Assembly (NCBI GenBank): GCA_964459845.1
Contig: CAYWOC010000005.1
Coordinates: forward strand, 73,766 to 137,765
Length of the DNA: 64,000 bases
From: CALZFJ01 sp964459845
GTDB lineage: Bacteria; Bacteroidota; Bacteroidia; Bacteroidales; Muribaculaceae
Reading direction: 5' to 3'
Positions 1 to 8,752 of the stretch are shown one piece after another. The notes beneath the pieces are model-generated. The model was given only the letters and a program-made list of their open reading frames with translations, was not told where the DNA came from and made no database searches. A program made the position numbers and the translations under genes. The number at the start of each line of letters is the position of its first letter. The first letter of the stretch is position 1.

Positions 1-1
1 G

Positions 2-1114
2 AAAGGCATATCGTTCAAATTCATGACCGACTATCGCCGCTACTTGACTGCTACAATGATGTGGCCGCGAGAAGGCTCGGAAGTCCATTACGCATCTCCT
101 GTGATTGAGCTTCACACCGATTCGGCAATGAACTGCGCTCCTATAATGAAGCAAATCACTGTGAAAGACGCTGCCGGCAATGCTCTTGCGTATAATTCAC
201 GCTCGATGAAATATGGCAAGACTGCCGATGGATATGGATATGTGAAATTGACGCTCAGCAAGAGCTTGACCGAGGGTGATACCTACACGGTGACTTATCC
301 GAAAGAAATAGCCGACCTTAAAGGTTTGACACTCGAAAACAGCCACACATTCACATTCAAGGCTGTGGATGCCGCAAAGAACGAATATATCGGTGGCGCT
401 GATGTGGTCGATGACTGTGAAGATGCGTCAAAGATTGCATATGTGGCAAGCGAGAGCAAGAATGTGAAGAGTGCGACAGTAGGCACAAGCACTACCAAGT
501 TGTTCGGAAGCAAAAGTTTGGAATTCAAATATGAGTTCAGCGGAGAAGAAGGTGGAGAAGTCGTTTATAAATATGCCGAGCCTATTGATTTATCTACAAA
601 CGACAATTACCAGATATATACAAGAATCATCGCATTCGTCAATGGCGACTGTTCGGGCAATGAGCTCTATTTTTTGACTGATGATAACTTTGATTCAGGG
701 GATGGCGCTACAGTTGGCTTGACAAAAATAGACTTCAACGGATGGCGCAATTTCGATAAGATAGGAAATAATGCGAGAAAATTACTTGGCTTTAAGATTG
801 TTCAAGTAGCAGGAAAGGCTGGTAAGAAAGGTTCTGTGAAGATTGATAATATTGCGAAGACTGCGGCATCTGGCGGTGTTGATGAAGTGAAGATTGCAGG
901 TCTCGCAGTAGGTCCTAATCCGGCATCCGACTATATCGTGGCAAGTGCCGAGGTGCTTATCGACGGTATGGCTCTTTACGACATGAACGGAACTCTTGTG
1001 ACAACGACCGGCAACAATGCCATCAATATGGGTGAAATAGCCGATGGCAACTATCTGCTTGTGGTGAGTGCAGGAGGCGTGCAATCTACAGTTAAGGTTA
1101 TTGTGAAACATTAA
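2..1114 (+). CDS. T9SS-secreted protein with Ig-like (Big_5) domain, 5' end outside window
   Basis: The reading frame is open to the window edge, so the N-terminus is missing; the first visible ATG (23) is probably internal. The visible part begins with a bacterial Ig-like Big_5 domain (WPREGSEVHYASPVIELHTD) that closely parallels residues of the neighbouring amidase at 2011, then a jelly-roll-like region, and ends in a type A T9SS sorting domain (VGPNPASDY ... YDMNGTLV ... GNYLLVV). Proteins with this C-terminus are exported across the outer membrane by the type IX system and usually attached to the surface. The two genes look like paralogues, so the missing N-terminus may be an amidase too; that is inference. 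Followed after 27 bp by the TolB-like gene, probably in one operon. Confidence 0.8.
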   Translation, partial: KGISFKFMTDYRRYLTATMMWPREGSEVHYASPVIELHTDSAMNCAPIMKQITVKDAAGNALAYNSRSMKYGKTADGYGYVKLTLSKSLTEGDTYTVTYPKEIADLKGLTLENSHTFTFKAVDAAKNEYIGGADVVDDCEDASKIAYVASESKNVKSATVGTSTTKLFGSKSLEFKYEFSGEEGGEVVYKYAEPIDLSTNDNYQIYTRIIAFVNGDCSGNELYFLTDDNFDSGDGATVGLTKIDFNGWRNFDKIGNNARKLLGFKIVQVAGKAGKKGSVKIDNIAKTAASGGVDEVKIAGLAVGPNPASDYIVASAEVLIDGMALYDMNGTLVTTTGNNAINMGEIADGNYLLVVSAGGVQSTVKVIVKH

Positions 1115-1141
1115 TTAATACACAACTATACTAAACAAACA

Positions 1142-1987
1142 ATGAAGAAATTCTTAATGATTAGTATGGCAGGAATGGCGGCACTGGGTATCAATGCTGC
1201 CACTCTTGCTGTAAATGGCTCCTATGCATTGACGCAGAGCGGTGCATATCATCCGGTAATCAGCATCGACGGAAGCCGTGTGCTTTACAGCACCGAAGAT
1301 TATCAAGGGCTGAAGATGCTCGACTTCAAGAAAAATGAGGTGGTAGCCATTAGCGAATCGGCTGGAGCCGGATTCGCTCCACAGTTTGCAGCCGACGGCG
1401 AGCAGGTAATGTATCGCTGTGAGGGCAATTTGGGTCGCCTTCGCGCGAAAAACGTGATGAGCTATGATGTGATTGCCGACAAGTCGATGGAGATTGCGCC
1501 TATGAGCCGCAACGAGGTTAGCCTTTCGTCATATACCGATGCCGCACTGCCACAGGTGAGAAGTGATTATCGCGAGATTGTGGTGAGCATTGCCGGCAAG
1601 GAGAGCCGCATCAGTCCCGTGACTGACGCATATAGCTATATGGGGGTGAAATTGTCGCCCGATGCTAAGCGCATACTGTTTGTAGAGGCACTCAAGGGTG
1701 TTTTCGTGTGCAACCTCGACGGTACAGGACTTGTGTCGATCGGAAAGGGTAGCTATCCGTCGTGGCTCGGAAACGACTTTGTGCTTTCTACCCGCAGCAC
1801 CGACGACGGCGACCATGTGACATCTTCTTATATCGTGGCTACCGAGGTGGCTACAGGCAAAGTGACAGAAATCACAGCGCAGGACTCGATGACCGAGGAG
1901 GCTTCGGGCTCGATTGAAGCTGGCAAAATTGTGTGCAATGATGTGAACGGCAGATTGATTGTGACTGAAATAAGTGTAACAGAATAA
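1142..1987 (+). CDS. secreted TolB/WD40-like beta-propeller protein
   Basis: 281 residues with an N-terminal signal peptide (MKKFLMISMAGMAALGINA). The rest shows repeated blades of the PD40/TolB kind, with phrases such as HPVISIDGSRVLYST, APQFAADGEQVMYR and VKLSPDAKRILFV, each a beta-strand blade with a G-x-x-(V/I)-(L/M)-(Y/F) core. No catalytic motif is seen. It probably sits in the periplasm or on the surface and binds protein or glycan. It lies between two T9SS cargo genes on the same strand, with 27 bp and 23 bp gaps, so co-transcription is likely. It has no C-terminal sorting domain of its own. Exact function is unknown. Confidence 0.75.
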   Translation: MKKFLMISMAGMAALGINAATLAVNGSYALTQSGAYHPVISIDGSRVLYSTEDYQGLKMLDFKKNEVVAISESAGAGFAPQFAADGEQVMYRCEGNLGRLRAKNVMSYDVIADKSMEIAPMSRNEVSLSSYTDAALPQVRSDYREIVVSIAGKESRISPVTDAYSYMGVKLSPDAKRILFVEALKGVFVCNLDGTGLVSIGKGSYPSWLGNDFVLSTRSTDDGDHVTSSYIVATEVATGKVTEITAQDSMTEEASGSIEAGKIVCNDVNGRLIVTEISVTE

Positions 1988-2010
1988 ATACTGAGGGAGG
2001 ATATATACAG

Positions 2011-4422
2011 ATGAAGAAATTATTTTTTATGATTGTTGCTCTCTTGGCTGCTACATTCAGCAGCCAAGCAGTGAAAATGAGCGACTTGAAGATTTATATC
2101 AACCCCGGTCACGGTGGTTATGACAGCGATGACCGCAATATTCAGATTTACCCCTACGCTTATGGCGATTCGCTTGGATACTGGGAGTCGAAGAGTAATC
2201 TTTATAAGGGTTTGGCGATGTATCACATTCTTGACTCCATCGGCACAAAAGCATATCTGTCGCGCATAAAGAACCGCACAGAGGACGACCGCGGGCTATA
2301 TGACATAGCATATGAGGCAAATGAGCTTGGCTGCGACCTGTTCTTTGCCATTCACTCAAATGCCGGCGAGGATGTGAATTATCCGCTTATGCTTTACAGG
2401 GAGGATGCAGTAGGCACAGCCCGCTATCCAGAGTCGATAAAGCTGAGCAATATCTTGTGGGATCAGTTGCATTCGAGCAAATTGTCGATATGGACACGCG
2501 ACGACCGCTATGTGAGCGGTGACTTGACGTTCTATCCGCAATGGGGAAATCAAGGTCTTGGCGTGCTTCGCCGCCTGTATGTGCCAGGACTGCTTTCAGA
2601 GGGTGGTATGCATGAGCATCGTCCAGAGGCTCATCGCCTTATGAATATGGACTTCTGCTGGCTTGAAGCTTGGCACTTTGTGAAAGCCATTATGGAATAT
2701 TATGACACAGAGGATCGCTTCGTGACTGGTAATGTGGCAGGTATAGTATATGACAACCACAACACCCGCGAAGAGACGCTTGATATGAACTACTCAATGT
2801 ATGGTCGTGACCGTAACAAGCCGCTTAACGGCTCGTTGGTGAGATTACTCGACGGTACCGGCAATGAGGTGCAGCGACGCATCACCGATAATGACAACAA
2901 CGGTGTGTTCGTGTTCCGCAATGTGACTCCGGGTGAATATACCGTGGTTGTAACCCATGATGGGTATTACGACAGTTCGGCAAAAGTGGCTGTGACCGCA
3001 AATGAGGTGACATATAATGATATGCCGCTGATGATGAAGCGCGAGATGCCTCTTGAAATCACCAGTTATTCTCCACGTCCAGCCGAGGGCGAGCTTGTGA
3101 GCTGTGCAACCAGCTTGGAGTTCACGTTCAATACGGATGTCGATGATGAGGCGTGGAAGAAAGCCGTCACAATAGAACCCGCTGTGGATGGCGAATGGAT
3201 TTTCAGCAAATCATATCATGCGGCAACTTTCCGCCCAGAGCTTTCATTCGATCTGAACACTCACTATAAGGTGACGGTATCTACCGAGGCAAAGACTGCC
3301 GATTCTAATTATGCTAACTCGAATCTGCAACAGCCGCTTGTGTTTGAATTTGACACCAAAGGGCGCAACCGCCTTGAAATGATTCAGCACTATCCTAATG
3401 AGGGCGACGCTGTACACTACACTTCGCCTACGCTTGAATTCCGCTTCGACAAGGAGCTTAACGCATCTAATGTGTATAACTTGATAACAGTGACCGATGA
3501 GGCTGGAAATGCACTTGGCATAAACCGCCGTTCTTCTACCTACAACAAGCTGACAAATGGTTATGGCAATGTAACCGTGGTGCTGTCGTCTAATCTGAAA
3601 GTGGGTAGCAAATATAAGGTTAAGCTCGACAAGCAGATTTGCGACAAAGAGGGTATTCCATTAGGGGAAGACGTGGTGATTAATTTCACTGCCGAAGATC
3701 AGGGATTGCCTCACTCGGGAGAAGTGGTTGAGGACTTTGAGGGAGAGAATGTGTTTGTCGGAAACGAGACTGCATCGAAGGGCGTGAACACTATTCCGTC
3801 ATATTCGCGATACACCACGAAGAAGCTGTTTGGCAGTGCGGCAGGACGTTTCTTCTACAATTTCGAAAACGCCAAGGATGGTGTGGCTGTGTGGGATTAT
3901 AAGGGCGACTATAAGGCTGTAGGTCATGGAATGACGCTCGGCATATATGTGTTTGGTGACTTGAACAACCATGAGATGTCGCTCGGATTCACGTCGGGTA
4001 CGGCAACTAAGTATATTAAGGTGTGCGACACCGACTTCTTGGGCTGGAGATACTTTGAGGTGAAACTCGATGAGCTTCCTGCTGATTTTGAATATACGCT
4101 TTCGGGTGTGCGCCTTGTGCAGCGCAATTCGATGTATGCGCAGAAGGGCGGAGTGAACATCGACAATATAATCTATGACGGTAGTCTCGGCGGCGTGGAC
4201 GGCACATTTGCCGACGATGCAGTGAGGGTATATCCGAATCCTGCCACAGAAGTTGTGAACATAGCAGGTGTGGATGTCGATGCCGAAGTTGAGATATACA
4301 GTATTGCCGGTGCGCTCGTCAAGACAGCCACAGGCAATGTGATTGATGTCAAGGATTTGGCTCAGGGCGTATATGTGCTGAAAGTTGGCTCTATCGTTAA
4401 GCGAATAACTATAGCCAAGTGA
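2011..4422 (+). CDS. N-acetylmuramoyl-L-alanine amidase with Ig-like domains and T9SS sorting signal
   Basis: 803 residues. A signal peptide (about 1-20) is followed by an Amidase_3 domain (about 27-230) whose zinc and catalytic residues are visible: H34 in NPGHGG, E59 in YWESKSN, H115 in AIHSNAG and E197 in LSEGGMHEH. This fold cleaves the bond between muramic acid and L-alanine in peptidoglycan. Next comes a carboxypeptidase-regulatory-like beta sandwich (about 240-345), two Big_5 Ig-like domains (about 350-570), a discoidin/jelly-roll-like region and a type A T9SS sorting domain (VYPNPATEVV ... YVLKVG). A sorting signal means the amidase is sent outside the cell, so it may act on other bacteria or on shed peptidoglycan rather than on its own wall (inference). 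Ends at a convergent hairpin. Confidence 0.88.
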   Translation: MKKLFFMIVALLAATFSSQAVKMSDLKIYINPGHGGYDSDDRNIQIYPYAYGDSLGYWESKSNLYKGLAMYHILDSIGTKAYLSRIKNRTEDDRGLYDIAYEANELGCDLFFAIHSNAGEDVNYPLMLYREDAVGTARYPESIKLSNILWDQLHSSKLSIWTRDDRYVSGDLTFYPQWGNQGLGVLRRLYVPGLLSEGGMHEHRPEAHRLMNMDFCWLEAWHFVKAIMEYYDTEDRFVTGNVAGIVYDNHNTREETLDMNYSMYGRDRNKPLNGSLVRLLDGTGNEVQRRITDNDNNGVFVFRNVTPGEYTVVVTHDGYYDSSAKVAVTANEVTYNDMPLMMKREMPLEITSYSPRPAEGELVSCATSLEFTFNTDVDDEAWKKAVTIEPAVDGEWIFSKSYHAATFRPELSFDLNTHYKVTVSTEAKTADSNYANSNLQQPLVFEFDTKGRNRLEMIQHYPNEGDAVHYTSPTLEFRFDKELNASNVYNLITVTDEAGNALGINRRSSTYNKLTNGYGNVTVVLSSNLKVGSKYKVKLDKQICDKEGIPLGEDVVINFTAEDQGLPHSGEVVEDFEGENVFVGNETASKGVNTIPSYSRYTTKKLFGSAAGRFFYNFENAKDGVAVWDYKGDYKAVGHGMTLGIYVFGDLNNHEMSLGFTSGTATKYIKVCDTDFLGWRYFEVKLDELPADFEYTLSGVRLVQRNSMYAQKGGVNIDNIIYDGSLGGVDGTFADDAVRVYPNPATEVVNIAGVDVDAEVEIYSIAGALVKTATGNVIDVKDLAQGVYVLKVGSIVKRITIAK

Positions 4423-4497
4423 TAAGTTTTATGGCCTAAACAGGAAATAAGACCAAATCGGCAACTAACCTATGCCGGTTTGTGATAAATATACATA

Positions 4498-4544
4498 AAT
4501 CGAGGTTGCTGGCAGCTTTTTTAGGACTGTGCGCAACCTCGATT
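4498..4544. terminator. 12-bp hairpin between convergent genes
   Basis: Perfect 12-bp arms (4498-4509 and 4533-4544, AATCGAGGTTGC) with a 23-nt loop, followed by TTTATTTT on the plus strand. It lies between the amidase gene and the convergent DJ-1/PfpI gene and probably ends transcription of the amidase operon. Confidence 0.7.
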
Positions 4545-4588
4545 TTATTTTGACTTAAATTTCAAAACTGGCTTGTCCGTGGTAGGAA

Positions 4589-5164
4589 TTAGAAATAGAA
4601 CTCCTGAGGACGGTCATAGAGCAGAAGACCTTCGGCAATGTTGCGTGCGGCATCTTCTCCAAGAGTGTGAGCCACGATGGCAAGCGCAAACATTGTGGCT
4701 GTGGCAGGTCCGTTGGCGGTGATTATGTTGCCGTCGGATTCCACCGGCTTAGTCCCTATTTTAGATAGAGCCATCGATTTTTCAAACCCCGGATAGCAAA
4801 TGGCGCGTTTGCCGTCGAGTATCCCGAGGGGAGCGAGAACTACTGCCGGCGATGCGCAAATGGCAGCGATTTTGCCATCTTTGGCATTTTGTGCTTTAAG
4901 CAGATCACACAGATTTTCGTGTGCGGCAAGGTTGCTTGCTCCAGGCATTCCTCCGGGCAGTATCAGCCATTCAGCGTCGCTGAAATCAATGTCTGAAAAC
5001 AGCGCATCAGCCGTGACGGTGATATTGTGCGCTCCTTTCACCTGAAGTGTGCTTGATATGGATACTGTAGTTACAGGAAGGTTGGCACGGCGCATAATAT
5101 CTACTACCGACAATGCTTCCACTTCTTCAAAACCTTCGGCAAGGAATAAAAATGATGTGTTCAT
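4589..5164 (-). CDS. DJ-1/PfpI family protein
   Basis: 191 residues from the ATG at 5164, chosen because MNTSFLFLAEGFEEVEAL is the usual N-terminus of the family; a longer frame adds 16 unlikely residues. The nucleophile elbow AAICASP carries the conserved cysteine, and the glutamate of EGFEEVEA is the usual partner. Family members include DJ-1 (YajL/ThiJ), proposed to repair glyoxal-damaged or oxidised molecules or act as chaperones. The length is typical. It is divergent from apbE with a 130-bp gap. The exact substrate cannot be read from the sequence. Confidence 0.88.
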   Translation of the reverse strand: MNTSFLFLAEGFEEVEALSVVDIMRRANLPVTTVSISSTLQVKGAHNITVTADALFSDIDFSDAEWLILPGGMPGASNLAAHENLCDLLKAQNAKDGKIAAICASPAVVLAPLGILDGKRAICYPGFEKSMALSKIGTKPVESDGNIITANGPATATMFALAIVAHTLGEDAARNIAEGLLLYDRPQEFYF

Positions 5165-5294
5165 ATAAATGGTGAATTTAGTAGTTAGTAAAAATTCTGT
5201 AGTTATTCTCATAGCAAATGTAAGAATTTATTTTATAATTATGTGCGAAAAATCGGCTGGGAATATTAATTTTGTTGCAAAAATTGATTCGTAT

Positions 5295-6305
5295 ATGAAA
5301 AGAAGACATTTGGCTGTGGTCATATTTCTTGCCATATTCTTGGCAGGAATGTGTTTTTGGAAAGGCGGAAAACGCTATTATATGGAATCGGGCGTGGTGT
5401 GGACCACCGAGTATCATATCACCTACGAGGGCAGCCGTCAGCTTGGCGACTCAATTCAGGCTGTGCTTGCGCACATAGACATGAGCGCATCGAAATATAA
5501 CAAAAACTCGCTGCTCACCAAAATCAACAATAATGAGAGCCGTATGGCAGATGACATATTCACTCGCCTCTATGAAAAGTCGGAAGAGGTGTATGAGGCT
5601 TCGGGAGGGGCTTTCGACCCTACTGTCTCCCCTTTGGCAAATGTGTGGGGATTCGGACTGAAGAGCGGACTTGAACCCGATGACGCCACTATCGACAGCA
5701 TACGCCAGTTTGTGGGACTTGACAAGACCCGACTTGTGGATGGCGTGGTGCAGAAAGACGATGAGCGTGTGGCCTTCGACTTCAATTCTATAGCTAAGGG
5801 ACTTGCCTGTGACGAGGTTGGGCGAATGCTTGAGCGTAATGGTGTGGAGAACTATATTGTGGAGATTGGCGGTGAGATTGCTGTGCGTGGCAAGAATGAG
5901 AATGGTGCCGATTGGCGCATATCTGTGGACCGACCCATTGAGAGTGCCGACACCGTAATCCACAAGTCGGCCTTTGTGATTGAGCTTGAGAGCGGCGGTG
6001 TGGCCACATCTGGCAATTATCGTAATTTTAGGATTGTCGATGGCAAGAAGGTGGCTCACACCATCAATCCGCACACCGGTAAGCCAGAGATTACAAATTT
6101 GCTGAGTGTGACGATAGTGGCACGGGATTGTATGACAGCCGACGCTTATGCCACGGCTTGTATGGCACTTGGTCTTGACGGCAGCAAGAAGATGCTTCAC
6201 GGAGACAAGAATATTGCGGTGAGCTTAAGCTATGTGGGCGGCGATGGCACTACGATAGAAGTGTGGGAAAATCCTGCATTTGCAGCTATAAAGAAGCTGA
6301 ATTAG
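5295..6305 (+). CDS. apbE: FAD:protein FMN transferase (ApbE family)
   Basis: 336 residues from the ATG at 5295; this start gives a clean membrane anchor or signal peptide (MKRRHLAVVIFLAIFLAGMC), with the cysteine at 20 a possible lipidation site. ApbE attaches FMN through a phosphoester to Thr/Ser in periplasmic-side proteins such as the NqrB/NqrC or RnfG subunits. Family signatures are visible in order: GGAFDPTVSPL, DFNSIAKGLACD, VEIGGEIAVRGKN, HTINPHTGKPE and the metal-binding MTADAYATACMALG. The gene is alone on this strand, divergent from the DJ-1 gene and convergent with rng. No Rnf or Nqr genes are in the window. Confidence 0.93.
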   Translation: MKRRHLAVVIFLAIFLAGMCFWKGGKRYYMESGVVWTTEYHITYEGSRQLGDSIQAVLAHIDMSASKYNKNSLLTKINNNESRMADDIFTRLYEKSEEVYEASGGAFDPTVSPLANVWGFGLKSGLEPDDATIDSIRQFVGLDKTRLVDGVVQKDDERVAFDFNSIAKGLACDEVGRMLERNGVENYIVEIGGEIAVRGKNENGADWRISVDRPIESADTVIHKSAFVIELESGGVATSGNYRNFRIVDGKKVAHTINPHTGKPEITNLLSVTIVARDCMTADAYATACMALGLDGSKKMLHGDKNIAVSLSYVGGDGTTIEVWENPAFAAIKKLN

Positions 6306-6450
6306 AGCCGTTGATTATGATGGCATGAATGGATGACGTTTTGCTGGCTGTATATGAACCCATGCGGCTGATTCGGATGTGAAAGGACGCTTAGAAATGG
6401 AGGCGTGCCTACATTGATAGTTGAATGTAATATTGAATAAAAATAAAAAA

Positions 6451-6483
6451 AGAAGATTAGGCTCGTGGAGTGGCTAATCTTCT
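6451..6483 (-). terminator. rng terminator overlapping its stop codon
   Basis: Perfect 10-bp stem AGAAGATTAG / CTAATCTTCT with a 13-nt loop. In the minus-strand RNA it is followed by TTTTTTATTTTTATT, a classic intrinsic terminator. The 5' arm is the end of the rng coding sequence itself, including the TAG stop (6474-6476). Confidence 0.85.
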
Positions 6484-8096
6484 TTGTTATTCTTTGAACG
6501 CGATTCCTTTTTGCTGCTGGAACTGCTCGTGTCTTTTTCTTCTTTCAGGTCAATCTCGTTTTTCTTCTTGTCGAATACCTTGTATTCAAGATATGCGAGC
6601 GACTGGTCGGGCAGAATCTTGAACTTGTTGAAGCCATATTCCATGCGCCAACGCGAGTATTCAGAAATCAAGCCTTTTTTCAGGTATGCATCTACGAATG
6701 GATGCACATACATCGTGAATTGGGTTATCTTCAGCGAATGGATAAGATAGTCAATCTTGTCTTTCAGCACATCGGTGAACAGCAGCGACGGCTGCACTTC
6801 TCCCTTGCCGTGGCACGATGGGCATGATTCGGCTGTCACAATGTCGAGGGCTGGACGCACGCGCTGGCGTGTAATCTGCATAAGTCCGAATTTGCTTAGC
6901 GGCAATATGTTGTGGCGCGCTCGGTCGTTTGCCATTACTTCGCGCATATGGTCGTACAGAGCCTGGCGATGTTCGGCTTGAGCCATATCGATGTAATCAA
7001 TCACGATGATGCCGCCCATGTCGCGAAGACGCAATTGGCGTGCAATCTCGTCGGCGGCCCGTAGGTTCACGTCGAGAGCGTTGCTCTCCTGATTGGCTGA
7101 ACTCTTGGAGCGGTTGCCTGAGTTTACGTCGATAACGTGCAGAGCCTCGGTGCTTTCGATGATGAGGTATGCTCCCGACTTGAATGATACCGTCTTGCCA
7201 AACGAAGTCTTGATTTGCTTCGTTATATTGAAGTGGTCGAAGATTGGCACATCATCGGTGTATAGCTTTACGATGTCCTTGCGCTCTGGGGCAATAAGAC
7301 TCACATAGTTCGAAATCTGGTCGAAAACTTCGGCATCATTGACGTGGATGCTTTCAAACGAAGGGCTGAATATGTCGCGAATCACGCTCACGGCGCGGCT
7401 GTCTTCCTCATAGATGAGCGATGGAGCGACGGAGCGTTGAGCTTTGGCGATGCTGTCTTCCCAGCATTTCAGTAGGGCGCGGAGTTCGTTGTTAAGCTCA
7501 GCCACACGCTTGTTTTCGGCAGATGTGCGAATGATAACGCCAAAATTCCTTGGCTTGATGCTCTCGATAAGCTGGCGGAGGCGAAGTTTCTCCTCTGTAG
7601 ATTTTATCTTCTGGGAGATTGAAATCTTGTTGTTGAAAGGTATTAAGACAAGAAAACGTCCGGTGAAAGAAATTTCGGTAGTGAGCCGCGGACCTTTCGA
7701 CGATATAGGCTCCTTGGCAATCTGCACAATCAGCTCTTGTCCGAGGGTGAGAGTGTCGGTGATGGTGCCGTGCTTGTCGATGTCGGGCTTGTTGGCGAAT
7801 TTTGATATGTTCGGAACGTGACGCTTGTCTTCGAGAGCTTCCTTGACGAAAGTCGAATATGAATTGAATTGCGAACCAAGGTCGAGATAGTGCAGAAAAG
7901 CGTCTTTCTCGAACCCCACATTCACGAAAGCAGCGTTGAGACCTGGCATCAGCTTCTTCACCTTTGCGATGTAGAGGTTGCCCACGGCATAGGATGCGTC
8001 GCGAGATTCTTTTTGTAGCGACACAAGCCTACCGTCCTCCAGCAGAGCTGTGGAAATCTCGGTGGGTTTTACATCTACTACAAGTTCGCTATTCAT
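6474..8096 (-). CDS. rng: ribonuclease E/G family endoribonuclease (RNase G)
   Basis: 540 residues. RNase E/G cleaves single-stranded A/U-rich RNA with a free 5' monophosphate and takes part in rRNA maturation and mRNA decay. The N-terminal S1-like region (GNLYIAKVKKLMPGLNAAFV ... KDAFLHY) is followed by the 5'-sensor and the DNase I-like catalytic part, with HVIDVNSGNRS and GGIIVIDYIDM holding the two magnesium-binding aspartates, then the zinc-link CPSCHGKG. The tail after about residue 515 is rich in Lys, Glu and Ser and probably disordered. It has the length of an RNase G and lacks the long degradosome scaffold of RNase E. Downstream of HU and the mS38-like gene on the same strand, behind a terminator. 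Confidence 0.95.
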   Translation of the reverse strand: MNSELVVDVKPTEISTALLEDGRLVSLQKESRDASYAVGNLYIAKVKKLMPGLNAAFVNVGFEKDAFLHYLDLGSQFNSYSTFVKEALEDKRHVPNISKFANKPDIDKHGTITDTLTLGQELIVQIAKEPISSKGPRLTTEISFTGRFLVLIPFNNKISISQKIKSTEEKLRLRQLIESIKPRNFGVIIRTSAENKRVAELNNELRALLKCWEDSIAKAQRSVAPSLIYEEDSRAVSVIRDIFSPSFESIHVNDAEVFDQISNYVSLIAPERKDIVKLYTDDVPIFDHFNITKQIKTSFGKTVSFKSGAYLIIESTEALHVIDVNSGNRSKSSANQESNALDVNLRAADEIARQLRLRDMGGIIVIDYIDMAQAEHRQALYDHMREVMANDRARHNILPLSKFGLMQITRQRVRPALDIVTAESCPSCHGKGEVQPSLLFTDVLKDKIDYLIHSLKITQFTMYVHPFVDAYLKKGLISEYSRWRMEYGFNKFKILPDQSLAYLEYKVFDKKKNEIDLKEEKDTSSSSSKKESRSKNNKED

Positions 8097-8134
8097 ATAG
8101 ATTTTTCTTTATTGAATTAATAAAAAAATGAGAG

Positions 8135-8176
8135 AGCCAATCCCCTTTGCAAAGATTCCGCAAAGGGAATCGGGCT
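8135..8176 (-). terminator. terminator between the mS38-like gene and rng
   Basis: In minus-strand RNA AGCCCGATTCCCTTTGC pairs with GCAAAGGGGATTGGCT (two G-U pairs and one bulge) around a 9-nt loop, followed by CTCTCATTTTTTTATT. This separates transcripts of HU and the small basic protein from rng. The rest of the 222-bp gap 8097-8318 holds no gene that I can see. Confidence 0.75.
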
Positions 8177-8318
8177 ATCTTATTTCTCAAGTTAAGACTG
8201 TATGCTCATATTTGCGAGCATCTGTCAAATAGAACAAAGAACAAACGCAATGGAGAAATATTGAAATTAAATCACACATCTTGTTTGTTCTTAGCTATGA
8301 CTTAATTAGAAAGTTAGA

Positions 8319-8408
8319 TTATTTCTTCTTATGTCTATTCTTTCTAAGTCTCTTTTTGCGCTTGTGCGTAGCCATCTTGTGGCCTTTTCTTTTCTTTCCG
8401 CTTGGCAT
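8319..8408 (-). CDS. 29-residue basic protein, AURKAIP1/COX24 (mS38-like) type
   Basis: A very short reading frame, MPSGKKRKGHKMATHKRKK and then about ten more residues, almost all Lys, Arg and His. The pattern K-M-x-T-H-K-R-K-K-R-L-R-K-N-R matches the C-terminal motif of mitochondrial ribosomal protein mS38 (AURKAIP1/Cox24), and tiny proteins of this kind occur throughout Bacteroidota close to HU and RNase G genes. The likely role is binding rRNA in the ribosome; that comes from the family resemblance, not from this sequence alone. It sits 71 bp downstream of HU on the same strand and ends before a strong terminator. Easily missed by gene callers because of its size. Confidence 0.85.
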   Translation of the reverse strand: MPSGKKRKGHKMATHKRKKRLRKNRHKKK

Positions 8409-8479
8409 ATTAGCTTAGTATTTTAAGTGATTAATAAAATATAATTACGCTCTAAAGAGTGAATTTTCTGATGTTTTAT

Positions 8480-8752
8480 TTATTTTACAATATCCATGAA
8501 AACCTTGGCAGGCTTGAATGCTGGAATGTTGTGCTCAGGGATGATGATAGTAGTGCTCTTAGAAATGTTGCGAGCTGTCTTCTGTGAACGTGTTTTCACA
8601 ATGAAGCTACCGAAACCTCTAAGATATACATTTTGTCCATTTGCAAGTGAGTCCTTAACTGTTGCCATGAACTTTTCTACTGTCTCAAGCACTGTTGCCT
8701 TGTCAATGCCTGTTGATTTTGAAATCTCGTTTACGATGTCTGCTTTAGTCAT
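8480..8752 (-). CDS. HU/IHF-family DNA-binding protein
   Basis: 90 residues, the normal HU length. The N-terminal helices (MTKADIVNEISKSTGIDKATV) are followed by the DNA-binding beta arm region (VYLRGFGSF ... ARNISKST) and the C-terminal FKPAKVFMDIV. HU bends and packages DNA in the nucleoid. The arm holds IPEHNIPAFKPAK, where most HU proteins have a P-x-x-x-P-x-F core, so DNA intercalation at proline is likely kept. Followed by the mS38-like gene. No clear TAnnTTTG box is seen upstream. Confidence 0.93.
   Translation of the reverse strand: MTKADIVNEISKSTGIDKATVLETVEKFMATVKDSLANGQNVYLRGFGSFIVKTRSQKTARNISKSTTIIIPEHNIPAFKPAKVFMDIVK

Noticed and set aside
5451..6200. 249-residue frame antisense to apbE
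   Set aside because: Shadow of the apbE coding sequence; ApbE motifs on the plus strand are complete.
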